From CAKVLS01 sp045651685 (GTDB lineage: Bacteria; Bacillota; Clostridia; Christensenellales; UBA1242), in NCBI GenBank assembly GCA_045651685.1, contig JAZRSV010000027.1:27306-91305 (forward strand): a DNA stretch of 64,000 bases, in the 5' to 3' direction. The translations under genes were made by a program, and so were the position numbers. Below the pieces are notes generated by a model, which did not search any database, was not told the DNA's origin, and saw only the letters and a list, made by a program, of their open reading frames with translations. Within the stretch, counting starts at the first letter, position 1. Each line of letters begins with the position of its first letter. Positions 25,399 to 34,432 of this stretch are shown in pieces.

Positions 25399-26085
25399 AT
25401 GAATTACGAATTGATGGAGAACAACAAAGTATATCTTATGGGCAAAGTTTGCAGTGAGCCAACTTTTAGCCACGAAGTTTTTGGTGAGGGGTTTTATGAA
25501 TTGTGCTTGTCAGTAAAAAGATTGTCTGACTATAACGATATCATACCAATAACAATATCCGAAAGACTATTAGATGACAAAACATTTTGTATAGGTAGCG
25601 ATGTAGCAATAAGGGGGCAATTTAGAAGTTATAACAAACTTGTCGACAACAAAAACAAATTAATGCTGACAGTTTTTGTAAGAGAAATATTGCCTGTAGA
25701 CGAGAGTATGAACCCTAACATTATTGAGCTTAATGGTTTTGTTTGCAAAAACCCAATATACAGAACAACGCCTTTCAAAAGAGAAATATGTGATGTGTTA
25801 ATAGCTGTAAATAGAGCATACAACAAGTCAGATTATTTGCCATGTATTGCTTGGGGTAGAAATGCAAGATATATCAAGTCTGCTAGTGTTGGTCAAAAGG
25901 TATTTTTGTCTGGAAGAATACAAAGTAGAGAATATCAAAAAAAGATAAGTGAAGACGAAAACTTAACAAAAACAGCATATGAGATATCTATATCAAAAGT
26001 ATCTTTTTTAGATTCGGATGTGTTAGTTAATAAATCTCCATTGCAAGATATTCAACCATTTTATGATATTGCAGAACAAATGTAA
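25399..26085 (+). CDS. Tandem OB-fold, SSB-like protein
   Basis: 228 residues with two similar halves, each in the SSB/PriB style: N-K-V-Y-L-M-G-K-V-C-S-E-P-x-F near the start and I-I-E-L-N-G-F-V-C-K-N-P-I-Y-R-T near residue 108. The second half has the V-A-V-N-R-A-Y/ C-I-A-W-G-R-N-A segment known from SSB proteins. Two-OB SSB relatives of this size are seen in Clostridia beside the normal ssb. No acidic SSB tail is present, ending instead in D-I-A-E-Q-M. The role in DNA metabolism is unproved. It follows the deacetylase by 14 bases. Confidence 0.75.
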   Translation: MNYELMENNKVYLMGKVCSEPTFSHEVFGEGFYELCLSVKRLSDYNDIIPITISERLLDDKTFCIGSDVAIRGQFRSYNKLVDNKNKLMLTVFVREILPVDESMNPNIIELNGFVCKNPIYRTTPFKREICDVLIAVNRAYNKSDYLPCIAWGRNARYIKSASVGQKVFLSGRIQSREYQKKISEDENLTKTAYEISISKVSFLDSDVLVNKSPLQDIQPFYDIAEQM

Positions 26086-26122
26086 TAAAAAAAACACACA
26101 TTTTTATGTGTGTTTTTTTGTT
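26086..26122. terminator. Bidirectional intrinsic terminator
   Basis: ACACACAT / ATGTGTGT hairpin with A-run before and T-run after, between the converging SSB-like and DUF4116 genes. Confidence 0.85.
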
Positions 26123-26126
26123 ATGA

Positions 26127-29100
26127 TTATTCGTTTTCTGCTTCTGACATTAGATCGTTAAGCATTTTATCAATATCGTCCAAACCACCATCATCTACTG
26201 GTTTTTTCTTTGCTTTTGTATTTTTTGCTGCAGTTTTTGTTGTAGATTTTGTAGCTGGTTTTGCTGCTTTTGTAGTTTTGGTAGATTTTGTAGTGCTAGA
26301 CTTTTTGGTTGTAGAAGTTGATTTTTTAGAAGTTGATTTTTTGGTTGTTGTCTTTTTAGCTGCTGGTTTTTCTTCAGCTTTTTCTTTTGATTTTAACAAA
26401 CTTGCTTTTCTTAAAACTACAACAGGTTCGTCATCATTTGTTTCGTCCAAATGCTCTTCTAACTCTTCAACTTCTTCGTCAAAGTCTTCGTCAACTACAT
26501 CGTCATTTGTTTCGTCTAGGTGTTCTTCTAGTTCTTCTACCTCTTCATCAAAGTCTTCATCTATATGATCTACTTGGGCAGGTTCTTCATAAGTTTCTTC
26601 TGCTACTGGGGTAGCTTCTTCGGCTACTTCTTCTACTGGTTGTGGAGCAGGAGTAAACTTTGGTTTTGGTTTGTCTTCGTCGTCGATATCTTGTAGCTCT
26701 TTTTCAAATTCTGGTATTCTTTCTGGAGCATAAGTTTCGGCAACTTTGATTGATACTTCTGGTATGCTGCGTCTTATTTGCTTTTCGTAAGTTAGGTTGG
26801 TAGCTGGTGCAGCAGTTGCAACAGGTTCTTCATAAGTTTCTTCTACTTCTTCTTCTGCTGCTTGTGCTGGTTCTGTAGAGTAGTAAAAATCTTGATTGTT
26901 TGTTGCTAGTGTATCTGCTTGTTCGCTAACACCAAATACATCGTCAGAGTCATCTTCGTCATCTGTTGTTGTTTGGGTTGTTTCTTCGTAAGCTGGTTGT
27001 TCTGCATAGGTTGGTTCTTCTACATATGCTGGCTCTTCGCTAACATCTGCAATTTCGACACTTTCTGTAGCAGGAGTATAAGTATAAGATTCTTCTACAG
27101 TTTCTTCTGCTTGATAAGATGGGGTTGTATCGTCTTCTGCAACAAATGCATCTTGTTCGATATCATCTATATCGCTAGAGCCTTGATATGTTGTTTCGAC
27201 ATACTCTGGTTGAGCGATATAATCTTCTTGCATATAAGTATCGTTTTGTGTTTTGTAATCATCTTGAGAAACTGTATTGTAAGTTTCGGTTTCTTCAGAT
27301 GTATATTGTTCGGTTGTTTCTTGGTAAGAAGGTTCTTCGTAAGTTTCGTTAGTATCTTCTTGAGCATCTTGATAAGTATACTCTTCGGTAGCTTGATAAG
27401 TAGTTTCTTCGGTATAAGCTGGTTCTTCAACATCTGCAGGCTCTTCAGTGTATACTGGCTCTTCTACTTGAGTAGAGTAGTCTGCAGGTGTTTCTTCTAC
27501 AACTTCTGGCTCTGATATTTCTTCTTCTACTTGTGGTTGTTCTTCATAAGTATAGGCTGTTGTTTGTTCGCTAGTATATTGTTCTAGTTGACTTCTTAAT
27601 TGTTCTTCGTCTTGAGACATTGTTTGTTCTGGTTGTGCATAATCAGCTGCAAAGTTGTCACTTTGTTCGGCATCTGCGTTGCCATAGTCGGTATTGTCAT
27701 CTTGAGAATAATTGTCAAAGTTGTTATTAATCACAGCAACATCTGCTTGAGGATTTACCAACTTAATAATTTCTGGGTCATGTTTTAGTCTGTCTGACAA
27801 AACATAATAAGCATCTTTGTTTTGATTGATAGCTAGCATTGCGATATCTTTGCTATCTCTTATTGGGGCACTAGCATATTGTAGTGCAAGACCATCAATA
27901 GCAACCAAGTTTTGGATAAATGCTACATTTGATCTTAACTCTGTAGAAGCATATTTTACTGCATCGTTATCTTGCTTAAATAGGTAAATAACAAATTCTG
28001 CATTGTTCTTTAATGCGTCTGATGCATATTCAAAGTTTTCCATATCAGTCTTTATAGCTTCTGATACTATAACTTTGTCGTTTCTTAATTGTGGGCTAGC
28101 ATATGCAAGTGCTTGACCATTTTGTCTGATAGCCTCTAAAACAACACTTCTGTCAGCTTTTAGTTTGTTGCTGGCATAAAGTAGGCAAGTACCATCAATT
28201 TTTACTGCTTGCATGATAAAGCCTTTGTTTACTCTCAACTCATCAGCAGTATATTCCATAGCTCTTGGGTTGTTTTCGATAGCCATAATCATAAATGACT
28301 TGTCTTGGCGCAATTTGCTTGGAATATGGTTAAAAGTTTCTAAATTAGCAGCAACTGCTTCTGCCAAAAATTGTTTGTTAGATTTTAGTCTGATAGAAGC
28401 ATATTCTAATGCTGCTGGGTTGATTTTGATAGCGTTGATGATATATTCGTCGTCGTCTTTTAATTCTTCTGCTACCCAGGTTAGTTGAGCTATGTTGTTT
28501 GTTATAGCTTTTGTAGTTAGTTCTCTATTTTCTTTTAGGTCTTCGCTAATATGAGAGATAGGGCAGCCAAGGTCAATAGCCTTTGCAACAAAGTCGTAGT
28601 TAGATAGCAAAGTTTCGTCAGCTTCGATAATAGCTGTTGGTGCTATTTGTAAAAGCTTTAACATATACTCGGCATTTTCTTTTACACTTTCTGGAGCAAA
28701 ATTAAGTGCTCTTGAGTTAAGTGCTGCTGCTGTTGACAAAACTTCAAAATCTGCTTTTGTAGTTTCGCTAGCATACATGTATGACTCCCAGTTTTTGTTA
28801 ATAGCGGCAAGTACTAGTTGTTTGTTGTTTTTGACACTTTCGCTTGCATAGAACAAGTTAGAACTGTCAAGGTCTATCATCTTTGACATAAACTCTACAT
28901 TGCTCTTAAGAGAGTCTGCAGCATAGTATAAAGAAGCTTTGTTAAGATTGTATGCAGACATAATAATTTCTGGATTGCTGCGTATGTGTTCAGAAGCATA
29001 TTTTAATGCTTGAGGGTTTTGAGTTATAGCTGCAAGTACAATATCAACATTATCCTTAAATTGATATGCCAAATTTTCTAGGTACAAACCATTGTTTTGT

Positions 29101-29351
29101 ACTGCTGCAAGTACAACATCGTGATCTACTTGCAACTCTTGGTAAAAGTATGGCAATGTGCTTGCGTTTTGACCAACTGCAGCCAATGCAAAACTCTTAT
29201 CGCTACGCAAAATATCTGCTGCTTGATTAAGTATGTCTGGCATAACTTTTGAAGTAGCTAGCACGATATCAGGATACTCTGTTTTGCGCTCCAACTTTGA
29301 TAGATAATTTGGGTTGTCAATAATCTTTTTTACTATTTTATCAATTTTCAT
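26127..29351 (-). CDS. DUF4116-type repeat protein with disordered acidic middle and histone-like basic tail
   Basis: 1074 residues in three parts. Residues about 20-540 are some twenty helical units of about 25 residues with the pattern [LY]-x-Y-A-S-x2-L-[KR]-x-[ND]-x2-[FV]-[VI]-x2-A-I-x-x-N, as in DUF4116. Residues about 560-900 are low-complexity, rich in E, T, Y, P and Q. After two copies of an acidic 23-residue block (encoded 26434-26571), the last about 80 residues are a K/T/S/A tail. No signal peptide or membrane span is seen, so it is probably cytoplasmic. AAAGG lies 11 bases before the ATG. Function is unknown; the helical repeats suggest protein-protein contacts and the basic tail nucleic-acid binding (inference). 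Confidence 0.85.
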   Translation of the reverse strand: MKIDKIVKKIIDNPNYLSKLERKTEYPDIVLATSKVMPDILNQAADILRSDKSFALAAVGQNASTLPYFYQELQVDHDVVLAAVQNNGLYLENLAYQFKDNVDIVLAAITQNPQALKYASEHIRSNPEIIMSAYNLNKASLYYAADSLKSNVEFMSKMIDLDSSNLFYASESVKNNKQLVLAAINKNWESYMYASETTKADFEVLSTAAALNSRALNFAPESVKENAEYMLKLLQIAPTAIIEADETLLSNYDFVAKAIDLGCPISHISEDLKENRELTTKAITNNIAQLTWVAEELKDDDEYIINAIKINPAALEYASIRLKSNKQFLAEAVAANLETFNHIPSKLRQDKSFMIMAIENNPRAMEYTADELRVNKGFIMQAVKIDGTCLLYASNKLKADRSVVLEAIRQNGQALAYASPQLRNDKVIVSEAIKTDMENFEYASDALKNNAEFVIYLFKQDNDAVKYASTELRSNVAFIQNLVAIDGLALQYASAPIRDSKDIAMLAINQNKDAYYVLSDRLKHDPEIIKLVNPQADVAVINNNFDNYSQDDNTDYGNADAEQSDNFAADYAQPEQTMSQDEEQLRSQLEQYTSEQTTAYTYEEQPQVEEEISEPEVVEETPADYSTQVEEPVYTEEPADVEEPAYTEETTYQATEEYTYQDAQEDTNETYEEPSYQETTEQYTSEETETYNTVSQDDYKTQNDTYMQEDYIAQPEYVETTYQGSSDIDDIEQDAFVAEDDTTPSYQAEETVEESYTYTPATESVEIADVSEEPAYVEEPTYAEQPAYEETTQTTTDDEDDSDDVFGVSEQADTLATNNQDFYYSTEPAQAAEEEVEETYEEPVATAAPATNLTYEKQIRRSIPEVSIKVAETYAPERIPEFEKELQDIDDEDKPKPKFTPAPQPVEEVAEEATPVAEETYEEPAQVDHIDEDFDEEVEELEEHLDETNDDVVDEDFDEEVEELEEHLDETNDDEPVVVLRKASLLKSKEKAEEKPAAKKTTTKKSTSKKSTSTTKKSSTTKSTKTTKAAKPATKSTTKTAAKNTKAKKKPVDDGGLDDIDKMLNDLMSEAENE

Positions 29352-29465
29352 ATCATCAATAACCTTTTATATATAATACTAATTTTAATATATAATATAC
29401 TGTTAGTATTTGTCAAATTATTTGCAACTATTGACAAATTTTGCAACAAAAAAGAGCGTAAAATT

Positions 29466-31232
29466 TTACACTCTATGTTTTGATTTTTTTATAACAACTA
29501 TTAGTATCAAACCCAATACTACACTAACTACAACAAGTAGTATTGCAATAACAATTTCAAATGTTATGCCATCAAGTATAATAAACTTTGTCTCTACATA
29601 TGCTGTAGATACTTGACCTTGATTGTCGATATATTTTATTTCGGTATATTGTGCTTGTTTGTCATAGTTGTTAACAAGTCTTATGCGTGTACCATCTAGC
29701 AATACTTGGGTTGTTAGTAATTGATATTTGTCTCCAACTTTTGTGTACAAATTAACAAAGGCAAGCTCGCTGGTTATTTTTATTGTTGCATTAGCTTTTA
29801 TAGTTTGAGGATCTTTGGTGGTATTAAAAGTCATTATAGAAGCGGTTGTCACATAACCAACCTTGCCATCTTCTAGTTCGATCTCAAAAAATGACATATT
29901 TTGATAATCACTATAACCGGTGATAAGTTTTGTTGCTTTTATGCTAGAACCAGAACTTAATGCTGTAGCTAGGCTAATGCTGTTGCTAGCGGTGCTGGTT
30001 GCTTTTAGAGAAGTTGGGTATTTGTATATAATAGCTTGAGGGGTAGATATGATATAGTTGCCTTCGGCTATTTCAAATGTTGACATGTCGACTTTTGATA
30101 GGTGACTTTTGTTAATATAAACTGTTTGGTTATAATTTGCTTTTGTAGTGACCATACAGTACCAAAAATCTTGACTGTCGTCCAAAACAATTACATAACT
30201 ATTTTTAGCTAAAGTCATACAAGAAGACAATGTATAAGGATAATTGTATGCGATAGCTGTGTTGGTCAAAATTGCAAGTTCTGCACCTTGAGTAAAGTTG
30301 TCTGTGTCAAGATAATCGGTTGGTTTTTGAAAGTCAGAAAGATCTTCTACAAAAGTTTGATCCAACTTAACGATGCTATCAGTAGCATTGTCTAGTACAA
30401 AAGTTTCGCCAGTCATTTGATTAAAGGCAAAACCATTGCTAGCAGCATCTAGTACAGTTTGAGTTATTGTAGAAAAGTCTGCACTAGATAATTTTGTTAT
30501 AGTGTTGGTTGATTTGTTAAAAAAGTACAAATTGTCAAGATAGTCAACTTTGACATCATCAAACTCAATATCTATATCATAACTATCACTGACAGTCATT
30601 GTTTTTGTGTCGATGGTATAAACTTTTTTGCTATCTACTACGATTAGTCTTTGACCAGAGGTAGATACCAATAGTTTGCTATTTTGTTTATATTCTATGT
30701 TTTGAATGTCTGTAGTAGCAAAGCCTTGGTCTGTTAGCTTTAACAAACTACTTTGGTCTATATCGCTAGCTATATGCAATAAGTACATATCGCCATAGGC
30801 ATCTTTTACTATAGAGTTGATTTGGTTAAAAGTGATAGATTGACCATCGTTATTGTAGCTGTCATAAGACAATGATTGATAATTGCCACTATAATCAAAC
30901 ACTTTGATAAAATCATTATTGCCCATAACAATATATATATATTGATTGTCGCAAGCAAGAAGTGTAGGGTTAGTGGTGTTTTCGTCAAGATAACCTTTTT
31001 TGCCAAAACTAAAGTTTAGCAAAGAGTCTTGCTCTACAATGCGTATGCGATTGTTGTCGGTATCTGCTACAAGCAAATAGTTGTCATAACTTATAATGCT
31101 AACATTTTTGCCATAACCGCTATTTTCTTGCGTATATTGCGATTGTGCATATGCGCGAGTACTAGATATACCAAAAGCGCCAACCAATGCAAATAAGCAT
31201 ATAGAGGCAAAAAGCAATGCTTTTTTTAACAT
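29466..31232 (-). CDS. Exported, membrane-anchored NHL/SH3 surface protein
   Basis: 588 residues. Signal peptide at 1-30 (L-L-F-A-S-I-C-L-F-A-L-V-G-A-F-G), then NHL-type beta-propeller sequence (V-A-D-T-D-N-N-R-I-R-I-V near residue 55), two or more bacterial SH3-like stretches in the 310-540 range, and a C-terminal membrane helix (about 556-580) followed by K-K-S-K-H-R-V. It should be displayed outside the membrane, facing the wall. AGGAG precedes the ATG. The gene at 32147 encodes a smaller protein of the same plan, on the same strand. Function unknown; cell-wall sensing or binding is an inference. Confidence 0.85.
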   Translation of the reverse strand: MLKKALLFASICLFALVGAFGISSTRAYAQSQYTQENSGYGKNVSIISYDNYLLVADTDNNRIRIVEQDSLLNFSFGKKGYLDENTTNPTLLACDNQYIYIVMGNNDFIKVFDYSGNYQSLSYDSYNNDGQSITFNQINSIVKDAYGDMYLLHIASDIDQSSLLKLTDQGFATTDIQNIEYKQNSKLLVSTSGQRLIVVDSKKVYTIDTKTMTVSDSYDIDIEFDDVKVDYLDNLYFFNKSTNTITKLSSADFSTITQTVLDAASNGFAFNQMTGETFVLDNATDSIVKLDQTFVEDLSDFQKPTDYLDTDNFTQGAELAILTNTAIAYNYPYTLSSCMTLAKNSYVIVLDDSQDFWYCMVTTKANYNQTVYINKSHLSKVDMSTFEIAEGNYIISTPQAIIYKYPTSLKATSTASNSISLATALSSGSSIKATKLITGYSDYQNMSFFEIELEDGKVGYVTTASIMTFNTTKDPQTIKANATIKITSELAFVNLYTKVGDKYQLLTTQVLLDGTRIRLVNNYDKQAQYTEIKYIDNQGQVSTAYVETKFIILDGITFEIVIAILLVVVSVVLGLILIVVIKKSKHRV

Positions 31233-31403
31233 AATTATATCTCCTAAAATTTATTATATATATAATGCTGCATTTTGGCAACCAAAGAGCAATATTTTTG
31301 TATATTTATGATATTTTTTGATATCTATTGAGATATTTACACACATAATGCTTTATTTTTGGCATAAAAAAATTTTTACAAATTTTGGCAGTATTTTGTT
31401 TAA

Positions 31404-31423
31404 TATGACAAACTGCTGTCATA
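31404..31423. promoter_or_regulatory. Palindromic operator-like site
   Basis: Perfect TATGACA-N6-TGTCATA inverted repeat in the divergent gap between the NHL/SH3 gene and the sigma-like gene. Its TGACA half-site recurs in the repeats that follow. Confidence 0.55.
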
Positions 31424-31461
31424 ATATATGTGTTATTATCGAACAAATGTTTTAACAAAGC

Positions 31462-31536
31462 GACATTTTTTGACATTTTTATTAAAAAATATTAGAAAAT
31501 TAAAAATGTCATTAAAAAACATTAAAAAATATGTCA
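31462..31536. repeat. Cluster of TGACAT half-sites
   Basis: GACATTTTT (31462), TGACATTTTTA (31471-31481), its exact inverse TAAAAATGTCA (31501-31511) and ATGTCA (31531-31536), plus a tandem CATTAAAAAA pair (31510, 31520) with a 10-base period. They lie directly upstream of the sigma-like gene's -35 box, as operators would. The rest of the 375-base gap 31233-31607 is AT-rich with no reading frame of note. Confidence 0.55.
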
Positions 31537-31544
31537 CTAAAGTA

Positions 31545-31573
31545 TTGACTTTGAAAAATTTTGATGTTTTAAT
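31545..31573 (+). promoter_or_regulatory. Promoter of the sigma-like regulator
   Basis: TTGACT (31545-31550), 17-base spacer, TTTAAT (31568-31573). The repeats above abut its upstream side. Confidence 0.6.
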
Positions 31574-31607
31574 GTTTGCAAGTTAAAACTGCGGGGAGGA
31601 TATTTTT

Positions 31608-32150
31608 ATGGAGATGGATATTATTTCAAAAGCATTTTTAGGTATATACAGGTACCTAAATGTATTGACAAAATCAATTGATAGAGTTGTTAAAATAAAG
31701 GGTATTAACTCGTCTAGTTTTAATGATTATTACAAAAACAATACCGAGGATCAAACAGAAGAACTGCTTGCTTTAACTAACAAAAAAATCACCTTAATTA
31801 ACATTAAAGTGATTGTTGACAAAACTTTGCTCAAGTTAAAAAGTGAGCAAGCAAGAATATTAACGCTAAAATATATAGACAATTTTAGCTCAAAACAAAT
31901 ATGCGAATTAATGTCGCTGCAACCAAGAACTTATTTTAGAAAAGTTAACGCAGCTCTAAATGAGTTTCAGAAGCATCTTTTGGTATTTTTTAACTCTAAC
32001 GCTCAAGTTAAGTGCGACATACTAGAGCAGTCTTGGGTAAAAACTTTGCTTAACAACTACACAAAAGATACAAAAATAAATTGTGAAGTTGATGGTTCTT
32101 TTATCTACAAAACTATTATAAAAAGTCTAAAGCGTTCTGTAGCGTGCTAA
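31608..32150 (+). CDS. Sigma-region-4-like HTH regulator of the capsid cluster
   Basis: 180 residues, start behind GGGGAGGA. Residues 75-124 look like a sigma-70 region 4 or ArpU/DUF1492-type phage late regulator (L-K-S-E-Q-A-R-I-L-T-L-K-Y-I, then S-S-K-Q-I-C-E-L-M and an R-T-Y-F-R-K recognition helix). There is no region 2, so it is not a complete sigma factor. Such proteins switch on late genes in many Firmicute prophages. It is the first gene of the capsid region and converges, with a 4-base overlap, on the inverted SH3 gene. Confidence 0.7.
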   Translation: MEMDIISKAFLGIYRYLNVLTKSIDRVVKIKGINSSSFNDYYKNNTEDQTEELLALTNKKITLINIKVIVDKTLLKLKSEQARILTLKYIDNFSSKQICELMSLQPRTYFRKVNAALNEFQKHLLVFFNSNAQVKCDILEQSWVKTLLNNYTKDTKINCEVDGSFIYKTIIKSLKRSVAC

Positions 32151-32881
32151 AGTTCATAGTCTTCGTATACATTTTCTTTGCTAGGTTTTGATTTGCTCTT
32201 GGCTATCATACTAGGCTTAAACAACAAGTATACGAGAGCTACAGCAGGCAAACAAACTATTATTATTAGTATTGTCTTAAAGCTTGTGCTTTGTTTTAGA
32301 TTTTTGATATATTGACTACTTACATTAACAAATGGGTTGGGTATACTTTGGTACTGTTCGGTATTTGGTGTGATGTTTGACAACATGTCACATAGACCTG
32401 CATACACATAACCAGTGTATTTTGTATTGTTTTTTGTATAGCATGCATAATACCAAATGTTGCCTCTACCTGATATTAATTCTTCACCTTTTATTTGTCC
32501 GACATATTGTATTTCTTTGGTGGTTGGCAAAGTACAATGTATGGTTGAGTTCTTTTTTGGCTCTAACCTTAATGTTGCGCCATCTGTTGCAAACACTCTA
32601 AAAGTCGCCATGTTTAGATATGGCTGCGTTGGGGTGTTTTTTGTTGCGACAACTGCATCAGCTTTTACAAAACCTACAAGGCCTAGATATTCTACTTTAT
32701 AATAATTGTCTTTGTAGTCTAGCAGTTTTACATAATAACTATTAGGTATCTCAAACACAATGCTTTGGTCGTTAGGGTTAGAGCAAAAGTATACATTGCT
32801 ATTAATAGCCTTGGCATAATAACTATGTGGCGTACCTGCCAAATTAAGCATTATTGATACTATCAAACAAAAAATTTTCAT
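32147..32881 (-). CDS. Exported SH3-domain protein with C-terminal membrane anchor
   Basis: 244 residues: signal peptide (1-24), two SH3-like stretches (about 28-80 and 93-165, the second with T-L-R-L-E-P-K and W-Y-Y-A-C-Y), a linker, a membrane helix (about 202-222) and a short basic/acidic cytoplasmic tail. The plan matches the larger NHL/SH3 protein at 29466-31232. It lies inverted between the sigma-like regulator and the large terminase. No amidase, lysozyme or other lytic domain is present, so it is not an endolysin. It could be a host gene caught in the cluster, a cargo gene or a surface-exclusion/binding factor (inference). Confidence 0.8.
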   Translation of the reverse strand: MKIFCLIVSIMLNLAGTPHSYYAKAINSNVYFCSNPNDQSIVFEIPNSYYVKLLDYKDNYYKVEYLGLVGFVKADAVVATKNTPTQPYLNMATFRVFATDGATLRLEPKKNSTIHCTLPTTKEIQYVGQIKGEELISGRGNIWYYACYTKNNTKYTGYVYAGLCDMLSNITPNTEQYQSIPNPFVNVSSQYIKNLKQSTSFKTILIIIVCLPAVALVYLLFKPSMIAKSKSKPSKENVYEDYEL

Positions 32882-32882
32882 A

Positions 32883-32910
32883 TTGCACCTGTGTTAATTT
32901 TATATATATT
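32883..32910 (+). promoter_or_regulatory. Likely promoter of the capsid operon
   Basis: TTGCAC (32883-32888), 16-base spacer, TATATT (32905-32910), in the 72-base divergent gap before the terminase start at 32954. If the sigma-like protein drives this operon, its own recognition element may differ. Confidence 0.45.
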
Positions 32911-32953
32911 TTACCTACAAAAAAATAGAAATTTTGTCTAATAAGGAGTTTTA

Positions 32954-34399
32954 ATGAATGTTGGTATTATTGACAGATTAAACAAAATTAATAAAGAATT
33001 GTCCAAACGAAAAAATAACAATAAACTAGCTATGTACAACACCCAAGGCAAAGTTCACCAAAAGCAACTAGCCTTTCATAAGTGTCCTCAAAAAAACAGG
33101 TGGGTTTTTGGTGGCAACCGTAGTGGCAAGACAGAGTGTGGTGCAGTAGAAACGGTGTATATGGCAAGAGGTTGTCATCCATATAGGCAAAACAAACAAA
33201 ACACAGTTGGTTGGGTAGTGTCTTTGTCTACACAGGTGCAAAGAGATGTAGCGCAAAAAAAAGTTTTGTATTATCTTAATCCAAGTTGGATAGTAGATGT
33301 TGTTATGTTAAGTGGAAAAAAGGACAATCCTAGTGGTGGGGTTATAGATTATATACAGATAAAAAACACTTTTGGTGGTGTTAGTACGATAGGCTTTAAG
33401 AGTTGCGATCAGGGTAGAGAAAAGTTTCAAGGCACTTCTCTTGATTATGTCTGGTTTGACGAAGAACCACCACAAGATATATATGACGAGTGCCGCATGA
33501 GAGTTTTGGACAAGGGTGGTGATATCTTTGGCACAATGACCCCGCTAAAAGGCCTTACTTGGGTGTATGACGAAATATACATGAATTGCCACAATGACCC
33601 ACAAGTTTGGTCGCAACATATGAATTGGCAAGACAACCCATATCTTGACCAACAACAGGTAAAAATGTTAGAAGAGTCAATGTCTCATGATCAATTAGAA
33701 AGTCGAAAATATGGCAAATTTGTAGGTGGTGGTGGGCTTGTGTATAATGAGTTTGACCCGAGTGTACATGTTATTGATCCATTTGTTGTGCCAGTTGAGT
33801 GGTATGACAATATTTCTATTGACCCAGGCTTGCACAATCCACTTGCTTGTCATTGGTATGCTGTTGATTTTGATGGCAATGTATATGTTATAGCAGAGCA
33901 TTTTGATAAGGACAAAGACATTATTTATCACTCTAATTGTATCAAGCAAATATCCAAACAGCTTAACTGGCATACAAATAGTACCGGCATGTATCAAGCA
34001 CTAATAGACAGTGCTGCAACACAACGCACTTTGGCCTCGACAAAGAGTGTAGCAGAACTATTTTATGACAACGGCATATCTGTCAATGCAAAGGTAGACA
34101 AAGACTTATTTAGCGGCATTTCTAGGGTAAAAAGCTACCTAAAAGATGCCACAGGCAAGGCAAAGCTTTTTATATTTAGAAATTGCACCAACCTAATAAG
34201 AGAGTTAAAAACATATTATTGGGCGCAAGATGACAGGCCGCAAAAAAAAGACGACCACTGCCTTGACGAATTAAGATACTATATTATGTCAAAACCAACA
34301 ACAGCAAAAAGCAACCAACCAAAAAGCGCAATACAACTAGACAAAGAAAAACTATACAAAAAACTCAATAATAGCTTTCGAAGCCCGCACTATTACTAA
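32954..34399 (+). CDS. terL: Phage terminase large subunit
   Basis: 481 residues, AAGGAG before the ATG. N-terminal packaging ATPase with Walker A G-G-N-R-S-G-K-T (53-60), Walker B Y-V-W-F-D-E-E (Asp169, Glu170) and coupling motif G-T-M-T-P (about 194-198). A C-terminal RNase-H-type nuclease has its first acidic residue in S-I-D-P-G-L-H-N-P and later D-S-A-A and D-E-L-R-Y. It packages DNA into the prohead through the portal. Length and motifs are complete, so it should be active. It is followed at once by a terminator hairpin overlapping its stop codon. Confidence 0.93.
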   Translation: MNVGIIDRLNKINKELSKRKNNNKLAMYNTQGKVHQKQLAFHKCPQKNRWVFGGNRSGKTECGAVETVYMARGCHPYRQNKQNTVGWVVSLSTQVQRDVAQKKVLYYLNPSWIVDVVMLSGKKDNPSGGVIDYIQIKNTFGGVSTIGFKSCDQGREKFQGTSLDYVWFDEEPPQDIYDECRMRVLDKGGDIFGTMTPLKGLTWVYDEIYMNCHNDPQVWSQHMNWQDNPYLDQQQVKMLEESMSHDQLESRKYGKFVGGGGLVYNEFDPSVHVIDPFVVPVEWYDNISIDPGLHNPLACHWYAVDFDGNVYVIAEHFDKDKDIIYHSNCIKQISKQLNWHTNSTGMYQALIDSAATQRTLASTKSVAELFYDNGISVNAKVDKDLFSGISRVKSYLKDATGKAKLFIFRNCTNLIRELKTYYWAQDDRPQKKDDHCLDELRYYIMSKPTTAKSNQPKSAIQLDKEKLYKKLNNSFRSPHYY

Positions 34400-34415
34400 T
34401 AGTGTAGGCTTTTTT
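34381..34415 (+). terminator. Intrinsic terminator overlapping the terL stop codon
   Basis: AAGCC...GGCTT hairpin whose inner stem is CACTATTA / TAATAGTG, followed by six T. It lies inside the operon, so it would reduce rather than end expression of downstream genes, or be read through under an antiterminator. Confidence 0.65.
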
Positions 34416-34432
34416 ATATAAAGGGAGAAAAT

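Noticed and set aside
32147..32881. SH3 gene as the missing endolysin
   Set aside because: It has signal peptide, SH3 and membrane anchor but no catalytic domain.
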